In this document: in pieces, positions 1-9,205 of the stretch | Layout: every line of letters starts with the position of its first letter | Numbering within the stretch: the first letter of the stretch is position 1 | IMG/VR virus record: IMGVR_UViG_3300031578_000371 | Span: 1 to 22,464 of that record | Origin: a virus | DNA: 22,464 bases | Direction: 5' to 3' (one strand) | Notes under the pieces: model-generated | Database searches by the model: none | Seen by the model: the letters and a program-made list of their open reading frames with translations, nothing else | Told to the model about the DNA's origin: nothing | Made by a program: the position numbers and the translations under genes

Positions 1-226
1 TATTGAACCAAATAAGATGACAACAAGTTTTAGTGGTACAAAAATATTAAAATATCCGGTTTCAAGAGTACTGGATTCTTCGGCTATATTTGGATTCGAA
101 GGTGGTAATACAGATAATACCAATCCTGCATTATCATCGGCCAATGAAATTACTAAGGGTTTAGGTGTTCTAGGTAACCCTAAAAAAGCACAATTTAATT
201 CAATGTATGATTTAAAAACACAATAA
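1..226 (+). CDS. C-terminal end of a truncated phage protein, function unknown
   Basis: The reading frame is open from base 2 and runs to TAA at 224-226. The first in-frame ATG is at 17, but five open codons precede it, so this is most likely the tail of a longer gene cut by the window edge rather than a 69-residue protein. The visible part is rich in Ser, Asn and Gly with no transmembrane segment, cysteine cluster or motif I recognise. The stop is followed after a single base by the ATG of the cell-wall hydrolase (TAATATG), so the two are probably co-transcribed. That suggests, but does not show, a tail or baseplate role. Confidence 0.6.
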   Translation, partial: IEPNKMTTSFSGTKILKYPVSRVLDSSAIFGFEGGNTDNTNPALSSANEITKGLGVLGNPKKAQFNSMYDLKTQ

Positions 227-227
227 T

Positions 228-1766
228 ATGGCATATTCGGAATTAACAAAAAAAGGTAAGGAATTTATTACTCATATATGTAGTAGTTTTAGTACTAAAA
301 TATTAACAGGAAAAAATAGTTATGTTTTTCCATATACTAATACTCCATATTCTAATAAAGTATGGGTTTGTGATATAAAATATAATGGTAAACAATTAAC
401 AAATGCTACTGATGTAGCAAACGCATTAATAGATTGGTATAATAAATATGCAAATATCTATAAGTTAGATGCTAATATTATTGCAGCACAAGCATATGTA
501 GCGACAAAATATTATATGTGGTATTACGCAGAAGACGTAACTGCATCGGGTGTGCCTCAATTAACTATGTTGACATTCTATAATAGATATGTTAAGAATA
601 TTGATACTGCATCAACATCTACAGATACTTCAATACCTAAAATTACTAAAAATGAAATTGAAGTGATTATCAATGGATTAACAGATAAATACGATGTGAA
701 TTCATATAATGTAGGTGGTGCAACTCCTGAAGTGGCTCGTTCAAATAGACCTATTTTTCATCAAAACGTAATCAATAATCCAGAAATCATGATTAAAATA
801 CAGTGTGATTATATGAAATCAATTACCAATAATTGTGATTCAATTGCAAGTACTTCATTATTTTGTTATAGTAGAGGTTCTGAATATGTTGCTGATACAT
901 ATAGTGACGCACTATTAAAATGTAAAAATGACAAAGGTGAGGAATATATGAATTATGGTCTTGATTACGTATTAGAAATTTTTGGAGTTTTAGGTGATGA
1001 GGATAATTTATTGGTATCTAAAGGAGCTAAAAAAAAATATAAACCAAAAGGAATATATTTTGGTTATGATAGTAAAAATTTCCCTGATACCGACCCTAAA
1101 AATTTAAGACTAAATGAAGAATTTAACATGTTTGGTGCAAATGTTAATCTGTCAATACAATATAATGAGAGTGGTAATGTAAAATATCCAAAAGATTTTC
1201 CAATATCTAATTATATGTGGTATCATCAAGCTATTTCAGTTCCCTCTATGAGCATTACTAAAACATATAATGGAGTTAAATTTGATAGACGTAAATATGA
1301 TAATACACCTAATGAAGAAGAATACGCTAAATTAATAACACTAGCACAAACAATATATGACCCAATATGTAAACATTTCAACACCGAAATACCTATAACC
1401 ACTGCATATAGAGGCGAATTTTTGAATGGTCCTGTAAGTAGAGGTGGAGTAGGTGGTGATGCGAACTCACAACATAGATTTGGAGAGGCAATGGATTTAA
1501 ATGTTAATAGATTAACAACTAAAGTAAATTTTACTAATGCAGATGTATTTTATTTTATTGTAAACAATCTTAGTTTTGGTCAAATAATTTGGGAAGAGGG
1601 TGGTGCTTGTAGTCCCGGTTGGGTTCATGTGTCACTAATTAAATCAGAGAAAAATCATCAAATAACTTTATACAATAGTAATTTTAAGAAGGATAAATAT
1701 TTACATTCAAAAACCTTAACTGAATTCAACGCTTTAAAATTAAGTAAATACGGTCCGTGTAAATAA
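228..1766 (+). CDS. Cell-wall hydrolase with C-terminal M15 peptidase domain
   Basis: 512 residues. The C-terminal part (about 360-480) has the zinc-peptidase signature of the M15 family (D-Ala-D-Ala carboxypeptidase / L-Ala-D-Glu endopeptidase type): SQHRFGEAMDLNV with H416 and D423, then WVHVS with H467, the expected HxxxxxxD...H zinc ligands. W456-E457-E458 lie shortly before the last ligand. The N-terminal part (about 40-270) is less clear: a helix containing DANIIAAQAYVATKY followed by ASGVPQ resembles a degenerate lysozyme/lytic transglycosylase fold, which would make the protein two-domain, but I hold this loosely. No signal peptide or transmembrane segment is seen. It starts one base after the upstream stop and ends before a strong terminator. 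It may be a tail-associated lysin or a free endolysin; coupling to the upstream gene favours the former. Confidence 0.8.
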   Translation: MAYSELTKKGKEFITHICSSFSTKILTGKNSYVFPYTNTPYSNKVWVCDIKYNGKQLTNATDVANALIDWYNKYANIYKLDANIIAAQAYVATKYYMWYYAEDVTASGVPQLTMLTFYNRYVKNIDTASTSTDTSIPKITKNEIEVIINGLTDKYDVNSYNVGGATPEVARSNRPIFHQNVINNPEIMIKIQCDYMKSITNNCDSIASTSLFCYSRGSEYVADTYSDALLKCKNDKGEEYMNYGLDYVLEIFGVLGDEDNLLVSKGAKKKYKPKGIYFGYDSKNFPDTDPKNLRLNEEFNMFGANVNLSIQYNESGNVKYPKDFPISNYMWYHQAISVPSMSITKTYNGVKFDRRKYDNTPNEEEYAKLITLAQTIYDPICKHFNTEIPITTAYRGEFLNGPVSRGGVGGDANSQHRFGEAMDLNVNRLTTKVNFTNADVFYFIVNNLSFGQIIWEEGGACSPGWVHVSLIKSEKNHQITLYNSNFKKDKYLHSKTLTEFNALKLSKYGPCK

Positions 1767-1772
1767 TAATAA

Positions 1773-1796
1773 GGCATCTTACGATGCCTCTTTTTT
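1773..1796 (+). terminator. Intrinsic terminator after the M15 hydrolase
   Basis: Stem GGCATC (1773-1778) and GATGCC (1783-1788) around a TTAC loop, followed by TCTTTTTT. It ends the rightward unit and overlaps the stop codon of the convergent leftward gene at 1795. Confidence 0.85.
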
Positions 1797-2571
1797 AAAG
1801 TAAATCTTTTTTTAATTCATGTAAACTAATAATGTCATCATCTATGGTTTTAGAATTATAAGACATTTCACGAATTTTTTGAATTGTTTTAGTTATTTTA
1901 TCTTCAATACTATTTTGATTAACACGTTCTAAAATAATCAGGTTTTCATTTTTAAATTGTTCAAGAAGTTTCTGTTTTTCAATAACATTAGATTTAATGA
2001 GTTTTTTTAACAAGTTTTTATCGGTTTCATTAAGTGTTTCGTATTTTTCATTAAATTTACCAATGGCAATTTCTATAACATCTTCATTAATTAGTTTTAT
2101 TTCGCTAGTTTCATTCAATTGTTCTTTTGGAGATTTAATATGATTTAAAACAGTGGTAAATGATTCGTGTATACAATCAATATCAATGTTATCATAGTCA
2201 TTAATTGATTCCATAATTAAATTATCTATGGCTTCATACAATTTAATTTTATCTGAATCTAATTCAGACTCTTCATTTAAAAATGCATTGAGTTTTTTAC
2301 GTTCATCATTAATTTCGGAAGTCGTATATACCTCAAATAATTTAATATTGCTATCGATATAACGAGTTGCAGCCAAATCGTTTTCAATATTTTTATTTTC
2401 TAAATTATTAAAAATTTTAAATTCTAACTGTAAGATTGGTGAATTTTTAATAACATTAAAAAAATCCGTTGTCAATTTTTTAGATTCTTCGGTTAACTTA
2501 TTGTTAAAATAAGAATCTTTTAATTTATTAGAAATTACTAAATTAGCTACCCCTATGTTAGTTCTTTTCAT
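1795..2571 (-). CDS. Helical protein of unknown function downstream of portal
   Basis: 258 residues, predicted largely alpha-helical, rich in Lys, Glu, Asn, Ile and Leu, with no cysteine cluster or transmembrane segment. It follows the portal gene on the same strand (72 nt gap) but has its own late-type motif at 2591-2600. In T4 the genes after portal encode prohead core and protease proteins, so a head-assembly role is a reasonable inference from position alone. I see no Ser/His protease motif like gp21. The N-terminus contains NNKLTEES (LxE) at about residues 23-30, which could be a prohead-protease site, but the rest does not match the propeptide pattern of the other candidates. Confidence 0.7.
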   Translation of the reverse strand: MKRTNIGVANLVISNKLKDSYFNNKLTEESKKLTTDFFNVIKNSPILQLEFKIFNNLENKNIENDLAATRYIDSNIKLFEVYTTSEINDERKKLNAFLNEESELDSDKIKLYEAIDNLIMESINDYDNIDIDCIHESFTTVLNHIKSPKEQLNETSEIKLINEDVIEIAIGKFNEKYETLNETDKNLLKKLIKSNVIEKQKLLEQFKNENLIILERVNQNSIEDKITKTIQKIREMSYNSKTIDDDIISLHELKKDLL

Positions 2572-2590
2572 ATTATTATTTCCGATTTCT

Positions 2591-2600
2591 TATAAATACT
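2591..2600 (-). promoter_or_regulatory. Late-type promoter motif AGTATTTATA
   Basis: Read on the minus strand the site is AGTATTTATA, 20 nt before the ATG at 2571. It continues a flanking ACAGTATTTAT context also seen at 6061-6070. Identity rests on repetition of the same motif, in the same sense orientation, upstream of many genes in the window. Confidence 0.6.
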
Positions 2601-2642
2601 GTAAATTATTGTAAATGATTAACATTATCCATACTTAAATCA

Positions 2643-5600
2643 TTACTCCAGATTTAATGTTTCAATATCCTCAATATTAACGTCTTCTGATTCAATAGTA
2701 TTTGGATTAGAATTTATACTCTCACTTTTTTCAAGTAAAGAATCTATTTCTGAAATCATATCCATTGCATTGATATTTAGTTTATTATTGAAACTATCAT
2801 TTTCATTAATAATTTTTTTATGTTTAATTTCATCTTTATGCTTGGATTCTGTACTGCTACCAAAAACTAGTTTTTCAATTTGTTTAATATATTCTTCTTC
2901 AGTTAATACTTTTTTTCCTAGAATACTATCACCAACTACCGGAGGAAGTTCTGCTGGCGTTTGGTTAGGAAGACCGGGTATTGGTGCTGGTATTTCACCG
3001 CCTCCCATAGGTAATTCCCCAGCAGGTGGTAATTCACCTTCAGCACCGCCCATTGGCGGTACACCACCTTGTTCAGTGCCACCACTCAGACCACCTAATG
3101 GCATACCTTCGACTGGTTCACCATATCTTTTATCTATATCGGCAAATAAACCAGATTTTTTAATTGTAACCGGAGAATCTTGAAGTTCTTGCATAATAAC
3201 TTTTTCCATTTTCTGTTGTTTTAGGTCTTCAACGATTTCCCTATCACTCATATTAAATATCTTACGTTTAGCATTTGTATGAGACATTGCGGCAATACCT
3301 GATTCACCACGAGTTAATTCAGTATATGTTTGTGCTTTATCTCGTAATAATTCAGATTTTAATAAATCTTGTTGTGTAGATGGATTAGTTAATGATAATG
3401 TAAAATTCCTTAAGTCATCGCCAGTATAGCCTAATAAATACAAATGAACCATTGCCATTTTATTCAATTCTTGAATCATGGCTTGTTGTACACGATTTAC
3501 TTTTTTAGAAAAACGAATATCGTATTGTGCCATATTCTTACCACCACCTGCAGCATCTTGAAAACTTAAAAATGGTTTAGGAACACCTAATCCTGTGAAT
3601 AGATTATCCCTAAGATACTCTATATCTTGAATTTGGTCAAGGTTACTATTTCTGGTAAAAATCCCAGAACTTAATGCAAATGTGTGATAATCATGCAACT
3701 CCTCTTGACCATCAATAGTAATTGTACCCGTATCTTGTTTTTCAATCAACCATTCAATAGATATTATTTTATGATTATAACAGTGTACTTTATATTTAAA
3801 ATCATTCCAATTAGAATAGCCAAAATATTTTAACATTTTATCAATGTTGCTACGGGTAATTTTGGTCATTTTATTTAATTGCTTATTATTTGAATTTAAA
3901 GAATTAAACTCATTAAGCCATTCCGAATTATTCGTATTTATTTTATTTTCAAGTATTAAATCAATTCTTTCGTATTCGTCATAATAATCAACCAATAAAT
4001 CTAGTAATTTTTCCGAATATTTAATTGATTGTTTCTCAATAATAATTTCTCTTAAATTAGTGTTTTCCCATTGACGTTTAGTTAATTTTGATTGCTTTTC
4101 TCTATTTTCATTTAATGATTTAGTTTTACTTATTGATTTTCCTCTTAATTCAATTATTTTATCTCTATTTGAATTATTATTAAATGTTTCAACTGCTTTT
4201 TTTCTAATTTCTGGCTGTTGTAGATGTGATATAGCATTATATAACTCATCATCGTTTAATTCTGATAAATATTTCTTTCTTGCAACAGATTGTTTTCTTT
4301 TAACGTTTTCCGAAAAATTATTATCATTTTTTAATTTATTATGATATTTTTGTCTACCCAATAATAAATTATTATCTACATTATTTTTAAATTGAATATT
4401 ATTTTCATATAATTCTTTATATTTTAATCCACCGATGATTGATTGTTCACTATGTAATTTAAAGTGTTCTTTCGATGTCATTCTCTTAATATTAGTTGGA
4501 GAATTATTAAATCTATTGAAATCTTCATGATGTCTAATAATTCCACTTTCAATTTCTCCATTAAAATAATTATCTACCATTCGATGAGTATAGACCCAAT
4601 CATTAAAAAAATGGTCATAAATCATTTCATATTTATTGTTAGAATTTTTAATTTCCTTGAATTCTTTATTGAAAGCCCACATTGATTCACCAATAATTAA
4701 ATCTTTCGCTTCTTTAGTCCCATTAAATTTTGTCGGAAATTTATGGTCAGGTGTACATGTTATTGATTCACCATTATCTAGTGTTATTTTAAGAACATTT
4801 GTATTTTTTCTAGTTATACCTGCCCATGTTATCTTTCCCGGTACTATTTTACCATTTTGAGGATTAATTGAATATGACCAAAGTTCCTTACCTGAATTAT
4901 ATTCATCAATTATTTTATTTAATTCAAGACTTCTACCATCAAGAAGTTCAATTTTTGTATCTAAAACCAAACATGCTCCCGGCAATGTATCAATACCTGT
5001 TTGAGTATTTGCATTTCGTACAGGTATGAAATAATCTTCATCATTACCTAGTATATTAAAACGATAGTCAATTTGTCCGTCATTAGGCGCAACTTGTGCA
5101 GTTTTTTTAAACTTAGTTGCGACTTTATAGATGTAATTTTCAACATCATCTTCATCAATATTACCAACATCAATTTTAAAAACCTTTTTTTCTCCAGCAC
5201 GGATAATACGATACGTCAGCATAGCATCTTCAGCCATAACCAGTTGTCTGAAAACCCTACGTACCTTGTTTAAAATTGACGAACCATACGGTAAATATTT
5301 GTCATCACCCAAAAGCCTAAAATGTGCTATTTCAAATACATTAAATTCATCACCAGTCATTCTTTCTTTGAATCGAACAAATGGTTTACCATTTTGTATT
5401 CTTTCAAATCTTTCTATTTCATAATTAACCAGTTGTTTTACATGAGTAATACCTTTTTTTCTTTCACCATATAATAATACAAAATTATCACCGTATTTAA
5501 CAGTGTTTCTTACCCAAAAAGGTAGATTAACGTTAACATTTACTATATCATAAAAAAATTCTTCCAATAAAAATTTAATACGTTCTTTATTGGAGTAAAT

Positions 5601-5993
5601 ATTTAACATCTGACCATTAAAGCCTATAGTTGTGGCTTCTTCCATATATAAATCCAATGCAGCAGAAATAATTGGATAGAACTCCATTCCTTCATAATCG
5701 ATATATGCTGGAAGTCTGGCTGCTTCATATTGAAGTGCTTTTTGAAAACCCCTATCTGTAGTCCTGAAAAATTTATTTTGAAGTTCTCTTTTTTGTTCTA
5801 GTTCTAATCCTTTTAGATGTATTTCTTCAGGAGTATTACCTTTAATGATTATTTTATCTTCTTTACCGGAAGGTGATGTACCGAATGAAGCAGTAGATGA
5901 CATTGGAGTAGTCTCATTAAATCCAAAACCATCAAGATTTAATAATTTATTTAATCTCTGATATATGCTTAATTTATCTTCGTTTTCAGCCAT
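2643..5993 (-). CDS. 20: Portal protein (T4 gp20-like) interrupted by an intein
   Basis: 1116 residues as translated. After removing residues 341-782 (intein) a 674-residue portal remains, against about 520 in T4. The portal forms the dodecameric DNA-packaging ring at the capsid vertex and docks the terminase. Recognition rests on conserved blocks such as YPIISAALDLYMEE, the FRQLVMAEDAMLTYRIIRA region, and SNLDQIQDIEYLRDNL with KPFLSFQ just after the intein. The C-terminus is extended by a Gly/Pro/Glu-rich linker (about 935-1010) and an acidic tail; this extension explains the extra length. Start ATG at 5993 is preceded by late-type motifs. The intein sits in the highly conserved LPGA/SNLDQI segment, as expected for homing into an essential site. 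Confidence 0.92.
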   Translation of the reverse strand: MAENEDKLSIYQRLNKLLNLDGFGFNETTPMSSTASFGTSPSGKEDKIIIKGNTPEEIHLKGLELEQKRELQNKFFRTTDRGFQKALQYEAARLPAYIDYEGMEFYPIISAALDLYMEEATTIGFNGQMLNIYSNKERIKFLLEEFFYDIVNVNVNLPFWVRNTVKYGDNFVLLYGERKKGITHVKQLVNYEIERFERIQNGKPFVRFKERMTGDEFNVFEIAHFRLLGDDKYLPYGSSILNKVRRVFRQLVMAEDAMLTYRIIRAGEKKVFKIDVGNIDEDDVENYIYKVATKFKKTAQVAPNDGQIDYRFNILGNDEDYFIPVRNANTQTGIDTLPGACLVLDTKIELLDGRSLELNKIIDEYNSGKELWSYSINPQNGKIVPGKITWAGITRKNTNVLKITLDNGESITCTPDHKFPTKFNGTKEAKDLIIGESMWAFNKEFKEIKNSNNKYEMIYDHFFNDWVYTHRMVDNYFNGEIESGIIRHHEDFNRFNNSPTNIKRMTSKEHFKLHSEQSIIGGLKYKELYENNIQFKNNVDNNLLLGRQKYHNKLKNDNNFSENVKRKQSVARKKYLSELNDDELYNAISHLQQPEIRKKAVETFNNNSNRDKIIELRGKSISKTKSLNENREKQSKLTKRQWENTNLREIIIEKQSIKYSEKLLDLLVDYYDEYERIDLILENKINTNNSEWLNEFNSLNSNNKQLNKMTKITRSNIDKMLKYFGYSNWNDFKYKVHCYNHKIISIEWLIEKQDTGTITIDGQEELHDYHTFALSSGIFTRNSNLDQIQDIEYLRDNLFTGLGVPKPFLSFQDAAGGGKNMAQYDIRFSKKVNRVQQAMIQELNKMAMVHLYLLGYTGDDLRNFTLSLTNPSTQQDLLKSELLRDKAQTYTELTRGESGIAAMSHTNAKRKIFNMSDREIVEDLKQQKMEKVIMQELQDSPVTIKKSGLFADIDKRYGEPVEGMPLGGLSGGTEQGGVPPMGGAEGELPPAGELPMGGGEIPAPIPGLPNQTPAELPPVVGDSILGKKVLTEEEYIKQIEKLVFGSSTESKHKDEIKHKKIINENDSFNNKLNINAMDMISEIDSLLEKSESINSNPNTIESEDVNIEDIETLNLE
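3648..4973 (-). mobile_element. Intein with HNH homing endonuclease inside the portal gene
   Basis: 442 residues (portal residues 341-782). The N-terminal splice block starts at C341 with CLVLDTKI; the block B motif is TPDH with H417 in a typical NGESITCTPDHKF context. The C-terminal block is HTFALSSGIFTRN followed by Ser783, so the junction is N782/S783. The penultimate residue is Arg781, not the usual His. The central insert carries an HNH nuclease signature: H488-H489, N497, N501, H510, H514. It is followed by Lys-rich repeats of NUMOD-like DNA-binding character (for example KQSKLTKRQWENTNLRE). Splicing would join ...DTLPGA to SNLDQI.... The insert looks even more A/T-rich than the flanking portal coding sequence. 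Confidence 0.9.
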
Positions 5994-6020
5994 TTTTATA
6001 ATATTTTATAGTTTTTTATA

Positions 6021-6030
6021 ATAAATACTT
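6021..6030 (-). promoter_or_regulatory. Late-type promoter motif for portal gene
   Basis: Minus strand reads AAGTATTTAT, 27 nt before the ATG at 5993. A second copy in the same orientation (CAGTATTTAT) lies at 6061-6070, so portal may have tandem late sites. Confidence 0.55.
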
Positions 6031-6074
6031 TTATTATTTTGAAAAGCATCGTTAATTAATATAAATACTGTAAA

Positions 6075-6101
6075 TTGTTATAAGATTTTTTTATATATTT
6101 G
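6075..6101 (+). promoter_or_regulatory. Bacteroidota-type promoter for the 6130-7157 genes
   Basis: TATATTTG (6094-6101) matches the Bacteroidota -7 consensus TAnnTTTG; TTG at 6075-6077 could be the -33 element, though the 16-nt spacing is short. The ATG of the first gene follows 28 nt later. No sense-oriented late motif precedes this gene. Confidence 0.5.
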
Positions 6102-6129
6102 TATAAAAATTATTATAAAGAATTACATT

Positions 6130-6597
6130 ATGGAAAATCAAATAGAGAAGTTCGACCCATCTAAATTAATGCAGGGTGTGAAAGATAGAATTAAAGCAAC
6201 ATTTGTGTCGTTAATTCCCGATGGAGAATGGGATAGTATGGTACAAAAAGAAGTTGAGGCATTTTTCAATACTGAAGAAATATTGATTTTTGCAGAAAAA
6301 GATAAATACAAAGAAGGTCAATGGCATTCAACTAAATTCGCAACATTAGAAATAAAACAATCACCCTTTCGTGCTTTAGTATGGGAACATTGTTATCAAA
6401 TGACAATTAATGTACTTAAAGAAAAAATTGATAAAGATTATTTTAATAATGTATGGTCTCCAAATGAAGAAACACTCGATGAAAAAATGAAAGGATTTAT
6501 TAAAGAAGCAGCACCTAATGCAATTAATATGTTTTTTGAAAAAGCATTATTTAATCAAGCAGATTATTTACGCAACACATTAATGAATAACCATTAG
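6130..6597 (+). CDS. Conserved-looking phage protein, function unknown
   Basis: 155 residues. It begins with an acidic stretch, then DPSKLMQGVKDRIKATFVSL, and continues as a mixed helical protein without transmembrane segments, cysteines in metal-binding spacing or catalytic motifs I can name. It is the first of three short rightward genes behind a host-type promoter, placed between the leftward portal and terminase genes. Five nucleotides separate its stop from the next ATG. The insertion between two packaging genes on the opposite strand suggests an accessory cassette expressed at a different time, but function cannot be read from the sequence. Confidence 0.75.
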   Translation: MENQIEKFDPSKLMQGVKDRIKATFVSLIPDGEWDSMVQKEVEAFFNTEEILIFAEKDKYKEGQWHSTKFATLEIKQSPFRALVWEHCYQMTINVLKEKIDKDYFNNVWSPNEETLDEKMKGFIKEAAPNAINMFFEKALFNQADYLRNTLMNNH

Positions 6598-6601
6598 TTA
6601 T

Positions 6602-6805
6602 ATGAACAACTCAGAATTTATTGAAGGAGTAAATATTATTGCAAAGTATATCCCTGAAAATGAAAAAAATGATTTTGGTATACAGGCCGCACACGACCAA
6701 ATTTGGTTCGGTGCTGAAGAATGGGTAACCGATGAAAAGGATATTAAAAGATTAGATGAACTAGGATGGTTTATTAGTGAATCTAGTTGGAGTGCATTTA
6801 CATAA
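6602..6805 (+). CDS. Small acidic protein, function unknown
   Basis: 67 residues, acidic, with Trp-rich motifs (QIWFGAEEWV and a WSAFT C-terminus), no cysteines and no transmembrane segment. It is the middle gene of the three-gene cassette, starting 4 nt after the upstream stop and ending 4 nt before the SLOG-protein ATG. The tight spacing supports translation. I recognise the general look of short phage proteins with a C-terminal LGWFISESSWSAFT-type ending but no described function. Confidence 0.65.
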   Translation: MNNSEFIEGVNIIAKYIPENEKNDFGIQAAHDQIWFGAEEWVTDEKDIKRLDELGWFISESSWSAFT

Positions 6806-6809
6806 TAAT

Positions 6810-7157
6810 ATGAAAGTAATAATAGCAGGGGGGAGAACATTTAATAATTATGATTTATTATGTAAATCATGTGACAAAGTATTAAGTCAACAAAAAGAAA
6901 TAGAAATCGTGAGTGGAACTGCTTATGGTGCGGATAAACTTGGTGAAAAATATGCAAAAGAAAAGAGTTACACCATAAAACATTTTCCTGCTGATTGGGA
7001 TAATCACGGTAAAAGTGCCGGATATATACGAAATGCACAAATGGCTGAATATGCCGATGCATTAATTGCTTTTTGGGATGGTAATAGCAAAGGCACTAAA
7101 AATATAATTGATTTAGCAAAACGAATGAATTTGAAGATTAGAATAATTCGTTATTGA
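6810..7157 (+). CDS. SLOG/DUF2493 (YspA-like) Rossmann-fold protein
   Basis: 115 residues from ATG 6810, which follows the previous stop by 4 nt and begins directly with the fold (MKVIIAGGRTF). An upstream in-frame ATG at 6777 lies inside the preceding gene and would add 11 unrelated residues, so I reject it. Family motifs are clear: AGGRTFNNY near the start, VSGTAYGADKLGEKYA, FPADW, AGYIRNAQMAEYADALIAFWDG and GTKNIID. The YspA/DUF2493 proteins belong to the SLOG superfamily (DprA/LOG-like), which binds nucleotides or nucleotide-derived ligands; the phage role is not established. It ends 2 nt before the convergent terminase stop. Confidence 0.85.
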   Translation: MKVIIAGGRTFNNYDLLCKSCDKVLSQQKEIEIVSGTAYGADKLGEKYAKEKSYTIKHFPADWDNHGKSAGYIRNAQMAEYADALIAFWDGNSKGTKNIIDLAKRMNLKIRIIRY

Positions 7158-7159
7158 TA

Positions 7160-9205
7160 TTATTTTTTCTTTATACCGTCAAATAACCATCCATGTGATA
7201 TGTATGGATTTAATGATGAAGTACTATCAGGTGAAATTAATGGTTTATGTTTAACTTCTTGTTTTCTACCAATTTCAGATATATCGTTTACAGTTAAAAA
7301 AGCATTTAACATTTTTTCAGTAACACCTTTACTTTGCTTAAATCTAGCCATATCAAAATTTAATACATATAAACCGATTGATAGTCCCATAATTGAATCG
7401 TCATGAAAACTACGTTTATGGTCAGCAACTCGATTACCCGCAACCGTTACGAACGTTTTTAGTTCATTTAATAATCTAACTGACCTAATTAATACATCTT
7501 CTAAGTGAATTGCTCTTTGCATTTCAAGTAATACTGAAGCACGATTATTACCGATAAAAAATCCCGGAATTAAATCTACATAAATTATAGTACCATCAGA
7601 CATTGATTTTTGTCCTTTTTTGATATATCCTTGTAATCTATCTCTAGAAGGCTTATGTGAAACTTCGGCATAATGAACATCACCATAACCAAATTCCAAT
7701 AATTTTTCAACGGCTTGTACACCATATCCTCCGGTTATATCTACAACAGCATATGCATTATTATATCGTCTTCCATATTGATAAGCAATTTCAGCGAGCA
7801 TTTGAGGAACAACTTTTCCATAATATTCAGCAACTTGCTCTACTTTATGTCTTTTTATTTTAACTTTTTTAGTTTTATCTCCTTTAGTAATTATTTTTTC
7901 TTCAATAATTTCAATGGTTTTTAATATGTTAATAGTGGAATTATCTTCTCCGTGTCCGGGGGAAGCATCTAATGCCATAATATAGTCTTCACCGGGAATA
8001 GGGTCTTCCCAAATCCACATATTTAAGTCCATATATTCTTGACGAATTGGGACTTTTACTTCATCATTTTGTATTCTTAATAAATATTCTTCAGCAACAA
8101 AGTTATCACCCGACCCTAAAAATGAACAAAGTAATTCTTGTGCTATTTTACGCATATCTCCATTAGCATCTCTGACCTGTTCTTCAAACCAAGGAGAACT
8201 TGCTTCCCAACCTTCGTCTGCCATTTGAATTCTCTTAGAATTATCCCAATTTTCATCAATTATTTTAATCTGATTTTCTTTATTTTTGTTTTTTAACCAA
8301 ACTAAATCTTTATTATATCTTGGGTCATTATACCACCATAATTCAACTGCTTTGAAATTATTTTCATTATTACGTGCGCCATCAAATGTTTTATAAAACA
8401 CAGCATCTAAACCTGAAGGAGTACTTACCATAATTGCTGCACCGCCTGTTTGTAATGTAGGTTTTGCTGATGTCCAGAATTTATCAGCTTTTTCGGTCCA
8501 TGCAGTTTCGTCCCAGAATAATAATGTAGGAGTATAACCACGAAGACCTTTTGAAGAGAAAGCACCTAAAGATGAACCATTATCATATCTTTTTAATTTT
8601 TGAGTGTCTTTAAAGTTTTTTTCATTAGTTTCTCTACCAGTTTTAGGTCTCAACCATTCGGGACAGCCTTCAATGAATAATACCACATCATTCATCATTT
8701 CATCACGAGCAGTTTCTAATTTATCTGCAACAATAGCAACACTTCTATTTTGATTAAATATTATATACCATGCAATATATGCACATGTTGTTGTAGAAAT
8801 ACCAGCCTGACGATATTTATTTGCTATAACAAATCTATTACTATTATATGTTTCAATAAGAGTTTTTTGAAAATCAAATAATTTGAATAGAACGATTTCA
8901 CCAGCTCTTCCTTTTGTCTGGTCGAAAATTGTTAAATATGTTTCAATAAAATATATGGGATTCATCGCACAGCGAACAAACTCATATTCTTGTTCAGTAG
9001 TAGTTAATTCACTTGCTTTTTTGGCAATACCGTCACTAGTAACAATAATAGGTTGAATTTTCCCACCTTTTTTTCTTAATTCATTAGCTAATTTTCTAAC
9101 ACTTTCTTTTTCTCTTTCCTTTTGAACATCATATGGGACTACGGGAATATGGTCAGGAAACATATTTTCGTTTTCAACCACATTATTGTTAACGTCTTTA
9201 TTCAT
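7160..9205 (-). CDS. 17: Terminase large subunit (T4 gp17-like)
   Basis: 681 residues: the ATPase-nuclease motor that cuts and packages DNA through the portal. Visible ATPase elements are the deviant Walker A NKYRQAGIST (129-138), Walker B LLFWDE (228-233, D232/E233) and the coupling motif STPSG (261-265). The C-terminal RNase H-like nuclease has its acidic residues in ALDAS (D413), VVDIT (D489) and HDDS (D602/D603). Length is close to T4 gp17 (610) with an extra insert, rich in Lys, at about 430-455. The late-type motif at 9220-9229 lies 14 nt before the ATG. Terminase and portal share a strand but are separated by three opposite genes, unlike T4 where genes 17-20 are contiguous. Confidence 0.95.
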   Translation of the reverse strand: MNKDVNNNVVENENMFPDHIPVVPYDVQKEREKESVRKLANELRKKGGKIQPIIVTSDGIAKKASELTTTEQEYEFVRCAMNPIYFIETYLTIFDQTKGRAGEIVLFKLFDFQKTLIETYNSNRFVIANKYRQAGISTTTCAYIAWYIIFNQNRSVAIVADKLETARDEMMNDVVLFIEGCPEWLRPKTGRETNEKNFKDTQKLKRYDNGSSLGAFSSKGLRGYTPTLLFWDETAWTEKADKFWTSAKPTLQTGGAAIMVSTPSGLDAVFYKTFDGARNNENNFKAVELWWYNDPRYNKDLVWLKNKNKENQIKIIDENWDNSKRIQMADEGWEASSPWFEEQVRDANGDMRKIAQELLCSFLGSGDNFVAEEYLLRIQNDEVKVPIRQEYMDLNMWIWEDPIPGEDYIMALDASPGHGEDNSTINILKTIEIIEEKIITKGDKTKKVKIKRHKVEQVAEYYGKVVPQMLAEIAYQYGRRYNNAYAVVDITGGYGVQAVEKLLEFGYGDVHYAEVSHKPSRDRLQGYIKKGQKSMSDGTIIYVDLIPGFFIGNNRASVLLEMQRAIHLEDVLIRSVRLLNELKTFVTVAGNRVADHKRSFHDDSIMGLSIGLYVLNFDMARFKQSKGVTEKMLNAFLTVNDISEIGRKQEVKHKPLISPDSTSSLNPYISHGWLFDGIKKK

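Noticed and set aside
2770-3183. 137-codon rightward frame opposite the portal C-terminus
   Set aside because: It is the complement of the Gly/Pro-rich portal linker, has a hydrophobic low-complexity start and no promoter; a shadow.
3648-4973. Group I or II intron in portal
   Set aside because: The frame is continuous through the insert and has intein splice blocks, so it is protein-level.
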